DNA from: Candidula unifasciata
Lineage: Eukaryota > Mollusca > Gastropoda > Stylommatophora > Geomitridae
NCBI GenBank assembly: GCA_905116865.2
Contig: CAJHNH020003148.1
Location: 1 to 64,000 of the forward strand
Direction of reading: 5' to 3'
DNA length: 64,000 nt
Part shown: piece after piece, positions 1 to 10,574 of the stretch
Layout: every line of letters begins with the position of its first letter
Position numbering within the stretch: position 1 is the stretch's first letter
Notes under the pieces: model-generated
The model's database searches: none
Told to the model about the DNA's origin: nothing
What the model saw: the letters and a program-made list of their open reading frames with translations, nothing else
Made by a program: the position numbers and the translations under genes

Positions 1-1576
1 GGGAGAGTCTAGCGTCATTGCACAGGGTTATAAACTATAAGTCTCTCCCACCATACAGACGCTGAAAAAACATCCGACGTTCGCCGTCCCCACGCAATCT
101 GTACTACAGCACTTTCCTCCATTTACCCAATTGTTAACCTGGTACCCTACCTGGGGCGGGTCCCCCGGGAACCCCCCGGTTTTCAAACCCAAGGGGGCGC
201 AGCGAGTCGCGGGGGATTTGAAAGGGGCCTCCTATCGCGCGCTAACGCGGCCCCCGTGTGTTTTGGGGGGGGGGGGGGGTTTTTAGGGGGGTTTGTTGGG
301 GAAATTACCCACCGGTACCACTTGCCCTTCTCTACGCCACTGTTACTTACTATTATACCTTCCGGGTTAATGGCTAGGTTTCGGGGATCCCCTTTAAGGG
401 ACTCCCGGGATTAAAATTTTCAATAACAACCTTTTTTGCAGCCCATTTAGCCCTTACTTAAAACATGCTCCTACAGCTGATGTTTTCAGCCATTTCCTGT
501 TAAATTTCTTTTAAAATATTTTGCGCGGGTAAATTTTTAAATGATCAAAATAATTCCTTAAGATCGGGGGGGAAAAATAATATCTAGATCGGGCCAAACC
601 GGTTAAGTTTTGTTTTTAAAAGCACGTGAATTTACTTTTACAGTCGTTGAGTACAGGTTTTCGGGCAGTGAAAAGAGGGGACGAATTGTTTCCATTAGAT
701 AAAAGCTTAGCACTTGATGTAAGTATCATAGAATTAGCTTGTTTTTAAACTCTTCTTGCCCCCCTTGTTAATTTTCTTGGGTCTTCTGCCTATCAGTCTG
801 GCTTCGTAGCTGTCTGTCTCGGGGTTTTTGTTGTGGGGTTTTGAAAAAACGGATCACATCATGGCACAGGGGTAAAACCCAAAAGTCTCCGTTTTTCTTC
901 TAACTCATTTCTGATCCGAAGAACTCAGCACAGTGCACGGCTCTGCGCACCGGGGGGTCCTGAAATACTCTTTTCGATTTCCAAAAGCCCGGGGGTTTTT
1001 TTACGACGGACCCTATGCCTCGAACTACCCCCCCCCACCCACCCCACCCCCCCACCCTCCCCCCCCCCTCCCCCCCCCCCCTCCCCCTTTGTCTCCAGGG
1101 GCGCCCCTGTTTGTCCCTGTCTACGTTTTCGTTAACGTTCAATAAGTGAAATTTGTTTTACAAAAAATTACCCAAAAAACTCAAAGCTACTTTTGGGCCC
1201 TTTTTTTAAAAATAAAGTAACCTACAAAAACCCGGAAAATATCCATTCCCTAAAAAACCCGTCAAAAAAATTTCGGCGTACTCCACCTCCCCTGTAAACT
1301 TCTTTTTCTTCGCGTTTTCCGGGGGTAAACTCCGCGGAAAGCTCTGGGGTTTTTTCCCCCCTCCGACTTTGTCTCGCTCCGAACCGCTGTAGCTGCACAT
1401 CCTTTCACAGATCTGGGTTTTTGTATGCAGACTTTTGGGGCTCTTGTCTCTCGGCAGATGACTCCGATTCAAGGATGTCCCCGTTAAACTCCTAGGGCAT
1501 GCTGTTGGGGAGGGAATGGGGCATTTTTTTTTTTCCCGCAAAGGAGACCCAGGCCCAAAGGGGCATTGCGAAAACT
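1..1576. other. No gene; homopolymer-rich, possibly low-quality sequence
   Basis: The stretch has many G, C, A and T homopolymer runs, such as a G run near 264-280 and C/A runs at 1028-1090. It has no open frame that resembles a known protein. The frames at 900-1145 on both strands are proline/glycine-rich translations of the C-rich tract. The texture, with long runs and apparent small indels, resembles an unpolished contig end, but this is inference. Confidence 0.5.
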
Positions 1577-1925
1577 TCCACCAAACATTTTATTAAAAAG
1601 CCTCTAGTCCCTTTTCGTACAACCAAAAATTCAACATTTTCTGGCACAGTACCTGCCCCCCAAACGTCAATCCAAAACTTCAAACATTATCTGGCACGAT
1701 GACCCGCCCCTATAAAGTACAATCCCAAAAATTCAAAAATTTTCTGGTACAGTTGCCTGCCCCATAGACAATCCAAAAATCAAACATTTCTGAGCCCAAA
1801 AACCTGCCCCTATACGTACAAACCAAAAATTCAAACTTACCTCAGCAAGTGCCCCGCCCCTATCGTACAATCCGAATTTCAAAAATTTCTAGCACGTGAC
1901 CTGCCCCTTTCGGAAAACCAAACTT
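1577..1925 (+). repeat. Degenerate ~50-bp tandem repeat, about 6-7 units
   Basis: Units share the pattern gtacaatccaaaaattcaaa, then a ttTCTGGCACAG-like block and cctgcccctat. They recur near 1617, 1666, 1717, 1766, 1815 and 1864. Spacing is about 49-51 bp. Many single-base differences and indels separate the units, so the array is old or the sequence is error-prone. Confidence 0.7.
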
Positions 1926-1989
1926 TAAAAATTACTTGAATATATACCCTATGTATTAAAATATGAAAACGGAAAGACTGGGAATGGTA

Positions 1990-2058
1990 AGGCAATCGCG
2001 CTGTGTAGACGCATGAGCGCCTACGCCAGTTGACAGGGCACATGATGATGATGAATAA
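1990..2058 (+). mobile_element. LINE 3' tail fragment with (ATG)n end
   Basis: The block gacgcatgagc[g/a]cctacgcc followed by agttgacagggcac and an ATG repeat matches, almost base for base, the 3' end of the LINE fragment at 11,790-12,115. Only the last ~65 bp are present here. It is therefore a heavily 5'-truncated copy of the same LINE family. Confidence 0.65.
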
Positions 2059-2212
2059 CATTTGTTATATTATAACATATAATATTTATTACAACTACTA
2101 CGATTTACTGTAGCTAGAAATAGGCAAATGTCAGTGCCTATATTGAATATTTTGATGCTATTTATAATGTTTACTGTTACTTGATGTCTAAGTAAAATAA
2201 GATCTAAAAAGA

Positions 2213-2310
2213 GGAAGAGTAGAAGGGCAGAATGTTAGACGGACCTGTGTGCCCAGTTGTTAACTTTTTGAAAATAAAATGTGTTTTCCTTCGTTCGTTC
2301 TTTGTTTGTC
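2213..2310 (+). repeat. Dispersed repeat ending in a (TTCG)n tail, copy 1
   Basis: The segment containing aagggcagaatgttagacgg, then gtgcccagttgttaac and gaaaataaa, ends in a ttcgttcgttc tail. A second copy lies at 52,325-52,425. Both copies are followed by a (TC)n tract. A shared 3' end with a short tandem tail suggests a LINE or SINE 3' terminus. Confidence 0.6.
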
Positions 2311-2345
2311 CTATCTTTCTATCTTTTCTGTTTCAGTTTTGATTT

Positions 2346-2348
<3 letters not shown>

Positions 2349-2408
<60 letters not shown>

Positions 2409-2430
2409 GTCTGTCTTTGTCTATCTCTTT
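2349..2430 (+). repeat. (TC)n microsatellite
   Basis: A pure CT run of about 55 bp is followed by CTGT and CTTT variants. It directly follows the (TTCG)n-tailed repeat. Confidence 0.95.
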
Positions 2431-2599
2431 CTCCATCTCTCTCCCTAACCCCTCTCGTGTCTTGTATATTTTAACTTCCTACTTTTAGAGAGCTTTGCAA
2501 TGGTTTGAAACGCATTCTGTCCGTATTCCATAGTTGTGGATTTCAAGCTGTACGTTAGACATGGCCAGTAAGACGCCTTTTTTAAGTGGGTGGGCGGTG

Positions 2600-2765
2600 G
2601 GGGTGCCTGGTTGACCATGTTCTTTTTACACTTGTTTCCATAGCGAGGCGCACACGCTGTCTGGAGGTGACAGGTTCGGTTCCCGGCACACTAATTATAG
2701 CTTTCGATTTGTGTGTTGTCTAATGTGTTCTACTTTTTTCCATAACTGCTGGTCAATACATTGTC
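2600..2765 (+). mobile_element. tRNA-derived SINE (family S3), copy 1
   Basis: A tRNA-like B box (ggttcggttcccggcac, 2673-2690) follows an A-box-like region. The downstream body, agcttt[c/t]gatttgt[g/a]tgttgtcta, is shared with the minus-strand copy at 7,515-7,668. The last part (gtcaatacattgtctgt) recurs at 40,640-40,730. Two copies sharing the head and body define the family. Confidence 0.7.
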
Positions 2766-2783
2766 TGTTACTTAATAATATAT

Positions 2784-2803
2784 GAAAAGAGAGAAAGGGA
2801 GGG

Positions 2804-2835
<32 letters not shown>

Positions 2836-2982
2836 AGAGAGGGGGGGAGGGAGGAAGAGAGAGAGGGAGGGAGAGGGAGAGAGAGAGATGGAGGGAGAGA
2901 GAGAGAGGGAGAGAGAGAGAGGGAGGGAGAGAGAGGGAGAGGCAGAGAGAGAGAAAGAGGGGGAGAGGGAGAGAGAGAGATA
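2784..2982 (+). repeat. (GA)n-rich low-complexity tract
   Basis: The tract is about 200 bp of GA repeats with GGGA interruptions. Long frames on both strands here are Arg/Glu or Ser/Leu/Pro artefacts. Confidence 0.95.
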
Positions 2983-3304
2983 TCATTCGAAAGCAGCAAC
3001 ACGATACATTGAACACGCATGCTGCAGACGAAAATAAACACTTGTTTGTGTGGCTGGATAAAGTGTAAAAGTATGATCAGAGCGATAAAAGACACAAGTC
3101 ATACTGACACGCTGTATGTAACGGCATGTGAATTATCAGACACAAACGGTACACAAATGTTCTTTTTTTGCCACAGCCGCCAACGTGGCAGTTCCGGATT
3201 GCATGAGTGTGGGAAGGGAAAATAAAAATAAAGGGGGTGGGGGAGGTGGATTGTACGTAGTTCCTTCCTCTGGTTGCCTTGCCAGATAAAGGTATTATTT
3301 TATA

Positions 3305-3625
3305 ACAGTCTTCCCCGTGTGTTCCGAGGTCTTGTTGTAGGGAAAAACAAGAATAGACCCACTGTCTACCCAAAAGTATGTCCTAAGAGTCGACTAATTG
3401 GGAGTTTCCTTCAAAGTCGGAGTGCATCTGCCTGAGAGGCTAGGAACCAACAGTCTGCATACAGATGAGTCAGATCTGTAAAACGGATCGACCCGCAGAA
3501 CTTAAGTTATGGAACAGGACTGCAGATCCAGAGGTGGATGAACAACCAGAACTTTCCGCACGAGTTTACAGATGGGGAACGCAAAGAAGAAGAAGAAAAA
3601 GAAAAAGAAGAAGAAGAGCCTGTCC
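3305..3625 (+). mobile_element. GAA-tailed dispersed repeat (family S5), copy 1
   Basis: The segment runs from a gttgtagggaaa-acaagaatagaccca block, through gagtcgactaattggg, tctgcctgagaggc and aaaacggat, to agaactttccgc, gagtttacag and a GGGAACGCAAAGAAGAAG tail. The same order occurs at 10,380 and 50,378 (plus strand) and at 24,440, 29,965 and 45,872 (minus strand). The (GAA)n tail marks the 3' end. No tRNA promoter boxes were recognised, so the class (SINE or truncated LINE end) is open. Confidence 0.75.
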
Positions 3626-3667
3626 CATTTGGTCGTCCACAAATATAACCGGTCCGTGATGTCATTT

Positions 3668-4078
3668 TAACCCCTCCTCCCTCCCACCACCTTCCACCTC
3701 CTTTACACCACCTTTCACCTTCTTCCCACCACCTTCCACTTCCTTCCCACCACCTCATACCTCCTTCCCACCACCTTCCACCTCCTTCCCACTACCTTCC
3801 ACTTCCTTCCCACCACCTTCCACCTCCTTCCCACTACCTTCCACTTCCTTCCCACCACCTCATACCTTCTTCCCACCATCTTCCACCTCCTTCCCACTGC
3901 CTTCCACTTCCTTCCCACCACCTTCCAACTCCTTCCCACCACCTCATACCTCCTTCCCATCTCCTTTCCACCACCTCATACCTTCTTCCCACCTCCTTCC
4001 CACCACCTTCCACCTCCTTCCCACCTCCTTCCCACCACTTTCTACCTCCTTCCTACCACCTTCCACCTTCTCCCTCCC
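3668..4078 (+). repeat. 21-bp minisatellite, pyrimidine-rich
   Basis: Units of the form ttccacctccttcccaccacc repeat about 19 times, with cat[a]cct variants. The period is a multiple of three, so the minus strand stays open for 81 codons as a VVGRRWK-type heptad. That frame is an array artefact. Confidence 0.85.
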
Positions 4079-4140
4079 CTTTTCAGCTGTAAATACAATC
4101 CTGTGTCTGATTCTGTTGAAAAGTTTTTTTCATAGTTGTG

Positions 4141-4395
4141 AAAAAAAAGTGCGGCGTCCGTGGCTTAGACGTTGCGTGCCCGACTCGTAATTCCAACGTT
4201 CCGCGATCGAAACCCACTGATGAATTTTTCTCGTAGAATGGGGCGTCGCAGGTCGACCCAGCCTAAACTGGGTACCAGGATGTATGTCCTGGGTAGGCAG
4301 AGACGGCCGGCGTAATGCTGACCACATTACCCACCTTGTGCCGATTGGTCTGTAAAAATATGTGTGCAAAAAAAATTATCACACAAAAAAAAGTG
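4141..4395 (+). mobile_element. tRNA-derived SINE (family SA), with target duplication
   Basis: The element proper is 4152-4384. The head cggcgtccgtggcttagacg (A box) and cgcgatcgaaaccc (B box) is followed by a conserved body: cagcctaaactgggtaccag, a short spacer, then gacggccggcgtaatgctga and ccacattaccca. An 11-bp direct repeat AAAAAAAAGTG flanks it at 4141-4151 and 4385-4395, consistent with a target-site duplication. The same head and body occur at 28,359. The body alone occurs at 29,696, 32,142, 32,515 and 62,680. Confidence 0.85.
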
Positions 4396-4790
4396 TCTGG
4401 GTCCGTTGTAGACATTTGAAAATAAGAGACAGGGGCCGGGTGGTAGAGTTCCTTAGTATGATGCAAATCTTCGAAATGCCGCCCCTTAAATGTTCAAACT
4501 GTATTTTGATGTCGCTGCTTTTGCCGCCCCCTTACGATGCCGCCGGATGCGACCGCATGTCTGTATCATAGCACCGCGCGGCACTGATAAGACAGGTCAA
4601 CCGGTCTTTGCCAGTCGAGGACCACTGTTATAGAAGATATTGCAGGTGGAAGGAGAGTGCATTTGTGTTTGCCTTCTTGATGGCCTTTGAGAGAGCACAC
4701 GTCGCGACCAGTATTACGAGATGCGTCTGCCGATCCGAAGGTTGTGGATCCGAACGCAGTCAGACTTTTTTTTTTCAAAAATGAATTTAG
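4396..4790. other. No recognisable gene
   Basis: I see no protein similarity, RNA gene or tandem array here. Short frames are unsupported. Confidence 0.5.
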
Positions 4791-4794
4791 CTCC

Positions 4795-4965
4795 CTGGTC
4801 GACTTAACCTTAAATAGGTATTCCATGACTTTAATTTTGCGTGCTCATCCGGTTTATCTGGCTTATTTGAATGCAGACTGTTGGTCACTTGCCTTTCGGG
4901 TAGATGTGTTCCGACTTCAAAGAAAACATCACTGACCAGTCGCCTCCTACGATGTGCTTGTGGGG
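4795..4965 (-). mobile_element. Diverged S5 repeat fragment
   Basis: Read on the plus strand, ttgcgtgctcatccggttta, atgcagactgttggtcactt and ttccgacttcaaag follow the same order as the minus-strand S5 copies at 24,440 and 45,872. Divergence is high and the GAA tail end is not clear. Confidence 0.55.
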
Positions 4966-5394
4966 AAGGGAGTGGGGGATGGTGGAGGGGGAGGGGGGGG
5001 GGTCTGGATTTTTTAAACTCGTAAATGGGGCTGCGGAACCCAGCATTCACGTACTCAAGATGCCTGCCGCACCTCCCCAAAACCACGTTCATCTCTTTAA
5101 CTGTAAACGGTGCATGTAACGATAGTTCCAGTACTGTTTGCGATGCTAAATGTTAGGCCTTCCTTCACACATTCTAGGCTACGACGGATGAGGTTAGGAT
5201 GGAACTCGCCTTCCTGATCGCCTTTGCTTCCCATGCAGTGCCCAGAAAATTGCAATACCCATTGTTTTAAGAGGTCGAATCCATCCTGTGTCCTAATGGT
5301 CCACTTTCGGGGATTGAACGTGGACCGCTGTCTCTGTAGGCAGGCGCACTGGTCACTAGGGGATCATGATTTACCGCAGAAAAACATTTCGCTG

Positions 5395-5708
5395 ATTCCG
5401 CGGCATGCTTTATCAAATTCCACGGCGTGCTGTGTCAAATTGCGCGGCATGCTTTATCAAATTCCACGGCGTGCTGTGTCAAATCCCGCGGCATGCTTTG
5501 TCAAATCCCGCGGCGTGCTGTGTCAAATTCCACGGCATGCTTTGTCAAATTCCGCTACATGCTTTGTCAAATTCCGCGGCATGCTTTGTCAAATTCCACT
5601 GCATGCTTTGTCAAATTCCGCTACATGCTTTGTCAGATTCCGCGGCATGCTTTGTCAAATTCCACTGCATGCTTTGTCAAATTCAACGGCATGCTTTGTC
5701 AAACTCTG
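5395..5708 (+). repeat. 22-bp minisatellite, about 14 units
   Basis: The unit is attccgcggcatgctttgtcaa, shown here as its two halves: attccgcggcatgc and tttgtcaa. Variants include ctacatgc and ccacggcgtgctg. Because 22 is not a multiple of three, the reading frame rotates, and all three plus frames remain open. The overlapping frames at 5224-5894 are therefore not genes. Confidence 0.9.
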
Positions 5709-6002
5709 GGCGCCGAAGTTCCAGTTACCTGGAAATACCCCCTTCCCGTCCGCCCCTCTGTACTTTCCATCTCTGACCACAAGAAAAATTGTTGGTGTGT
5801 GCTAGAGCAGTGCGCTGCAAAAAAAATAATAATTTACAAGGGGACTAAACTCCCCTCCTCCCCTCCCCAATCATCTTTTGAAGCTCTTTTTTAAAATATT
5901 AGTTTATACATTTCATTTCACATAAATTATTGTGTTTATTGTCTGTTCAAGACATTATTATTACCCACTTAAAGCTTAGGCCTATTGAGTCGCCCAGTCC
6001 CT

Positions 6003-6800
6003 CAGAAGTATGTAATGTGCCTGAGCTCCCCCTTCCCATTTTCAGAAGTATGTAATGTGCCTGAGCTCCCCCTTCCCATTTTCAGAAGTATGTAATGTGT
6101 CTGAGCTCCCCCTTCCCCTTTTCAGAAGTATGTAATGTGCCTGAGCTCCCCCTTCCCATTTTCAGAAGTATGTAATGTGTCTGAGCTCCCCCTTCCCCTT
6201 TTCAGAAGTATGTAATGTGTCTGAGCTCCCCCTTCCCATTTTCAGAAGTATGTAATGTGTCTGAGCTCCCCCTTCCCATTTTCAGAAGTATGTAATGTGT
6301 CTGAGCTCCCCCTTCCCCTTTTCAGAAGTATGTAATGTGCCTGAGCTCCCCCTTCCCCTTTTCAGAAATATGTAATGGGCCTGAGCTCCCCCTTCCCCTT
6401 TTCAGAAGTATGTAATGGGCCTGAGGCCTTCGCCCCCCTTTTCAGAAGTATGTAATGTGCCTGATCTCCCGTCCCCCTTTTCAGAAGTATGTAATGTGCC
6501 TGATCTCCCGTCCCCCTTTTCAGAAGTATGTAATGTGCCTGATCTTCCGTCCCCCTTTTCAGAAGTATGTAATGTGTCTGATCTCCCGTCCCCCTTTTCA
6601 GAAGTATGTAATGTGCCTGATCTCCCGTCCCCCTTTTCAGAAGTATGTAATGGGCCTGATCTCCCGTCTCCCTTTTCAGAAATATGTAATGGGTCTGAGG
6701 CCTCCGCCCCCCCCCCCCTTTTCAGAAGTATGTAATCAGTCTGATCTCCCGTCTCCCTTTTCAGAAGTATGTAATGGGTCTGAGGCCTCCGCCCCCAATG
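6003..6800 (+). repeat. Compound 40-bp then 39-bp minisatellite
   Basis: The first part (6003 to ~6420) has ~10 units of 40 bp with ctgagctccccc and ttttcagaagtatgtaatg. The second part (~6420-6790) has units of 39 bp with ctgatctcccgtccccc. The loss of one base per unit appears to have been fixed and then amplified. The 39-bp part is open in several frames because 39 is divisible by three; these frames are not genes. Confidence 0.9.
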
Positions 6801-7510
6801 TTTCCCGTGTTCGTTATAATTAAAATGGCATGTCGGCCTTTGATCTTCCAGCTCTTCCATTCTGTTGACAAAGTCGCTCGCCTTTTGAGTCTCCCCCCTC
6901 CCTACCCCAAACTCTGGGGTGTACTAAGTTCTTATGAACTTCCATCCCCCTCCAGCATGCCCCCCACCCCCCCCCCCCCCCCTTTTTTTTTTTACTGATC
7001 TCATCTTGCCATTAACTGCCACATGACTTATAGATCGAGACAAATCATAGTGTCCATGAAATTTTGCCGGGCTTTTCAAATGTCAGCTATTTTTCGGGGG
7101 GGGGGGGGGGGGCGATACAACAAAGAGCGTATCATTGGATAAGTAGGCCGAATGATAAAACGTCTTTCCTTGCTGACTGTAGCGAAGAGCTGCTGACTCG
7201 AGTGTCTGCGTGGGTTGGTACACGTGGCAGACAACATTTAGCCTTCCTGTGTCGTGTGACGGTAATTAACGGTATCGGGTTGTCAGGTATCGAGTGGAGC
7301 CCGCCTGAGAAAGAATTGTAGAATGTTGTGTGGTGTTTGTGCTGAAAATGCCAGTTGGTGTTGAAGGGTATGTGTGGGGGAATCGCAGAGGTCGCTGCCG
7401 CTGATTAGGTTTTGACAGGGCGTCCCTGGATACCTTAGGGGCGTCTGGTCGAACGGGCAATAACACTGGGCTTTTATGCGTTAATAAAGTGACAGAAAAT
7501 ATATTTTTCG
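6801..7510. other. No gene; poly-C and poly-G runs
   Basis: The stretch contains a C/T run near 6960-6995 and a G run near 7097-7112. The frame at 7064-7321 runs through the G run and has no recognisable domain. Confidence 0.5.
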
Positions 7511-7514
7511 GCAC

Positions 7515-7668
7515 TCCTATACAGAAGTAGAAAGATCAGAGAATATACTAGACAACATACAAATCAAAAGCTGTAGTTACCATGCCGGGAATCGAACCCG
7601 TAACCGCCAGACGGCGTGTACGCCTCGTCATGGAAACAAGTGCGCTAAGAACACGGTCATCTAGGCAT
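7515..7668 (-). mobile_element. tRNA-derived SINE (family S3), copy 2
   Basis: On the minus strand a head with an A-box-like region is followed by the B box gggttcgattcccggcatgg (7580-7600). The body then matches the 2600-2765 copy. A poly-C run at about 7669-7682 abuts the head end. It is not a functional tRNA, since no matching acceptor stem is seen. Confidence 0.7.
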
Positions 7669-7904
7669 CCCCCCCCCCCCCCACCTCCCAAAAAAGGTGT
7701 CTATTTTGGCCATTTCTTTCGGACAGCTTGAAATACACAACTTTGGAATGTGAACAGAATTAATTTCAAACCATTAAATTTGCTCCATAGGTTACAGAAA
7801 TTTATATTAACGAAGCATATGTCGAATATCAAGCACAGCAACAATTTACAAACACAGTAGACATTGCTTTGTCTAGAATACACAAACATTTAAGAAAGAT
7901 ATTT

Positions 7905-8090
7905 CTTCTTCTCCTCCTCCTCCTCCTCCTCCTCCTCCTTCTTCTTCTTCTTCTTCTTCTTCTTCTTCTTCTTCTTCTTCTTCTTCTTCTTCTTCTTCTT
8001 CTTCTTCTTCTTCTCCTCATCATTCTCATCTTCCTTCGTTTTCTTCGGTTTCCTTCTTTCTTCTTCTTCTTTTTTTCCTGCTGCTCCTGC
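7905..8090 (+). repeat. (CTC)n/(CTT)n trinucleotide microsatellite
   Basis: A (CTC)n block passes into (CTT)n and then into degenerate CT-rich DNA. All Leu, Arg or Lys/Glu homopolymer frames here are artefacts. Confidence 0.95.
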
Positions 8091-8740
8091 TTCAGACATT
8101 CCGAACCCTAGACGTTATCATCTCTCAGTGGTCTTTATGGTCTGCCTCGTGGTCTGGATCTTTTAGCTGCCTTGTGTAAACAGTTTTTATCTATATGTCA
8201 TTAGACATTCTCTCAGTATATTTCAAATGAACGTTCTCCCTTTGTTAAAGTGGTCCATCTTTCGGGCGGGCAGTTCAGAGGGCATTCACATCCGTTCTGT
8301 AACACCCACCCACCGACCTACCGACCCACCCACCAACCGACCTACCTGCGTCTGTTTTCCTGTCTGTGTTTCCAATCCTTCTCCAAATATAATTATCCCC
8401 TGTCTATTTTTGGCTCTATTATGGCATAATTAAGTGTCCAACGATATTCAGTATACATGTATTCCCTTGTTTGTTGTTCAATCTTGGGGGAGCATTATGT
8501 CTTCTTGATACACCACTAGATTACCACTTGTATTGGTGCACATTATCGTCTCATGTTTCCAGTTATTGTTGCTTCTCAAAGTGTCAGAAGATGCCTGCAT
8601 TCATGATCATGGGCCATTATTTCCAGTAACGATCGTCGCAAGTGCAATCATAACGATTAGGCAATTATTGTCTGCACAGCCAGAGACAAGTAATTGATTT
8701 GTTGTTGCCCGCGCTATGGTTATATTGAGCCATGCTATCG

Positions 8741-8768
8741 GATGGATATATATATATATATATATATA

Positions 8769-8854
<86 letters not shown>
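8741..8854 (+). repeat. (AT)n then (GT)n microsatellite
   Basis: About 75 bp of AT dinucleotides is followed by about 35 bp of GT dinucleotides. Confidence 0.95.
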
Positions 8855-9885
8855 ATTGGCACCTTTCCGTCTCTGCAGACAGTAGTGTTATATAGCGCTA
8901 AGAGGAAAGGGACTCACAGCTCGTGGCGATGGCGAACGTGACTAGCAGAACCCGCCCGTGTTAAGAAAAGTCTATAACGGTTATAGCGTGGGATTTCAGG
9001 ACCATTGTTGTCAATATTTGTAATTAATCTGTTTCTTCTCAGACGCTCAGCTCTCGTCCTTTCTGCAATAATTTCTTCCTTAATCCTCCATGTTTTATAC
9101 ACCCAAAAGTTTGAGCATATGTTGACGAAGTCTGTTGTGCACTGTTCTTAGTCTGAATAAAATACATTGTCCTTCTCTAGAGAGGCAGTGAAGCGTGTTT
9201 CGAGGAGAGATTTTAAGGTGGGTATCCGGCAACCTTTCTTGGATACTAGATTGTATTAAGTGTAAGTCTCATGTTGGGCTAAGTCTCTGTTTGTTGTACC
9301 ATGTCATTGCCGCTTCTGGCCTATCTGTCCGCTATGCCATTGCCTTCCAAGCCGCAGTGGCCTGGAATCCACTGCAGTACAGATTGTTGGGTGTGTTTCA
9401 TGTTTGCCGGCACATCAGCACACTGCCTGACCTTTCATTCGTACTTTCTCAGACTCTTCTTCGTCGGACGGGTGCCACATTGTCTTGCCACCAATCACAT
9501 CAGCGCCGATATCGCGTGGTCTGTACTACACGACGACACAGTTTTCAACAACCCCCGAACATCTAGAACTGGCCCTAACACCCCCCCCCCCGCCTCTGTC
9601 TACCCACAGCCTGAGTCTAGGTCACACGAGAGACTTCCAAGAAAGCAGTACAACTTGAAACCAGTCTGACCTAGATTAGACTGAGAAAGTGTGTGGATAG
9701 GCTGGGAAACGTGAACAGGTCCGAGTGTTCTACTGTTGATTATGTGTGGGTCTAGCTTTTCCTTTGAGTGTAGAGCATCGGCCGCACCCCCTAGTCACTT
9801 CCCACTACACCATTCTCTCCACGATCCATTCTCGCTTCCGTATTTACAATAAGCGCTAATATTAGCTTCCTCTTCACTTTCCCTT
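8855..9885. other. No recognisable gene
   Basis: Two overlapping plus-strand frames (9195-9566 and 9301-9669) exceed 120 codons but have no recognisable motif. A poly-C run falls in the second. I cannot support either as an exon. Confidence 0.45.
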
Positions 9886-9887
9886 GT

Positions 9888-10078
9888 TAACGTGTTGGTT
9901 GTCGAGGGAGATATAAGGTCCGGCTTCTTGCTTTTCTGGCCGCCCCGACCATGGACGCATCCCGCTGTTGTAGAGTTTCTCTGATGTTATCTTTCTAGAT
10001 CGTTCTTGGCGTACCTCGTACTCTGCGTCTTCCACCTCTTTTGGTGTATGCCTTGTATAGTATGGCAGTACATAACAT
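9888..10078 (-). mobile_element. Decayed LINE ORF2 3'-end fragment
   Basis: The minus strand reads, with a frame-disrupting stop, KRGGRRRVRGTPRT, then KDNIRETL, then ARSRTLYLP. This resembles the Arg-rich, W-x-D-x-I-type C terminus common at the end of LINE ORF2 proteins. No RT motifs are present in the window, so it is a short truncated remnant. The family assignment is not secure. Confidence 0.45.
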
Positions 10079-10295
10079 TCTTTCCAGTCACCTTTGATGT
10101 TATTATAGTTATTACTTGGTCACTCAGACCGGCCTTATGAATTGGGTCGAAGAAAGTTCTACATGAGCCAGGGTGTCGTGTCGACCCGTGATTGCTTGTA
10201 CGGTATTTGCGACGTGGCAATTTTTGCGTCAACTCTAGACCGTGGGCGTTTTCGGGCTAGTATGTAGATGTATGCGTGTGGTGGGTGTGTGTGAA

Positions 10296-10380
10296 ATATG
10301 TATAATACATATATATACATATATATATATAATATATATATATATAATATATATATATATATATAATATATATATATTTC
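10296..10380 (+). repeat. (AT)n microsatellite
   Basis: Interrupted AT dinucleotides with repeated TATAATATAT blocks. Confidence 0.95.
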
Positions 10381-10535
10381 CTTTCGAAGTCGCGCGTACA
10401 AACTGCCCATGAGGCAGGGAATAAAAAAAGGTTGTACACGCAAAAATCAGGTCCAGGTGAAAGCCAAAAGTCCAAGCGGACGATTACCTGACCTTCCACT
10501 GGAATTCACAGCCGGTGTTCGATGAAAAAAAAAAA
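10380..10535 (+). mobile_element. S5 repeat, diverged copy
   Basis: The order tttcgaagtcg, cccatgaggcaggga, acacgcaaaaatcagg, ccaaaagtcc, accttccactgga, attcacagccggtg and an A-rich tail matches S5. The GAA tail is replaced by poly-A at 10,525-10,540. Confidence 0.6.
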
Positions 10536-10540
10536 AAAAT

Positions 10541-10574
10541 TTATATATATATATGTGTGTGTGTGTGTGTGGGG
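10541..10574 (+). repeat. (AT)n(GT)n microsatellite
   Basis: Short AT then GT dinucleotide tract, followed by G-rich sequence. Confidence 0.9.

Noticed and set aside
7580..7660. Functional tRNA gene
   Set aside because: B box present but no closing acceptor stem, and the sequence continues into a SINE body shared with 2,600. The same reasoning applies to the tRNA-like pieces at 13,548, 14,378, 19,712, 23,585, 33,250 and 43,275.
9195..9669. Two overlapping ~122-codon ORFs
   Set aside because: Overlap in different frames, one crosses a poly-C run, and neither has a recognisable domain.
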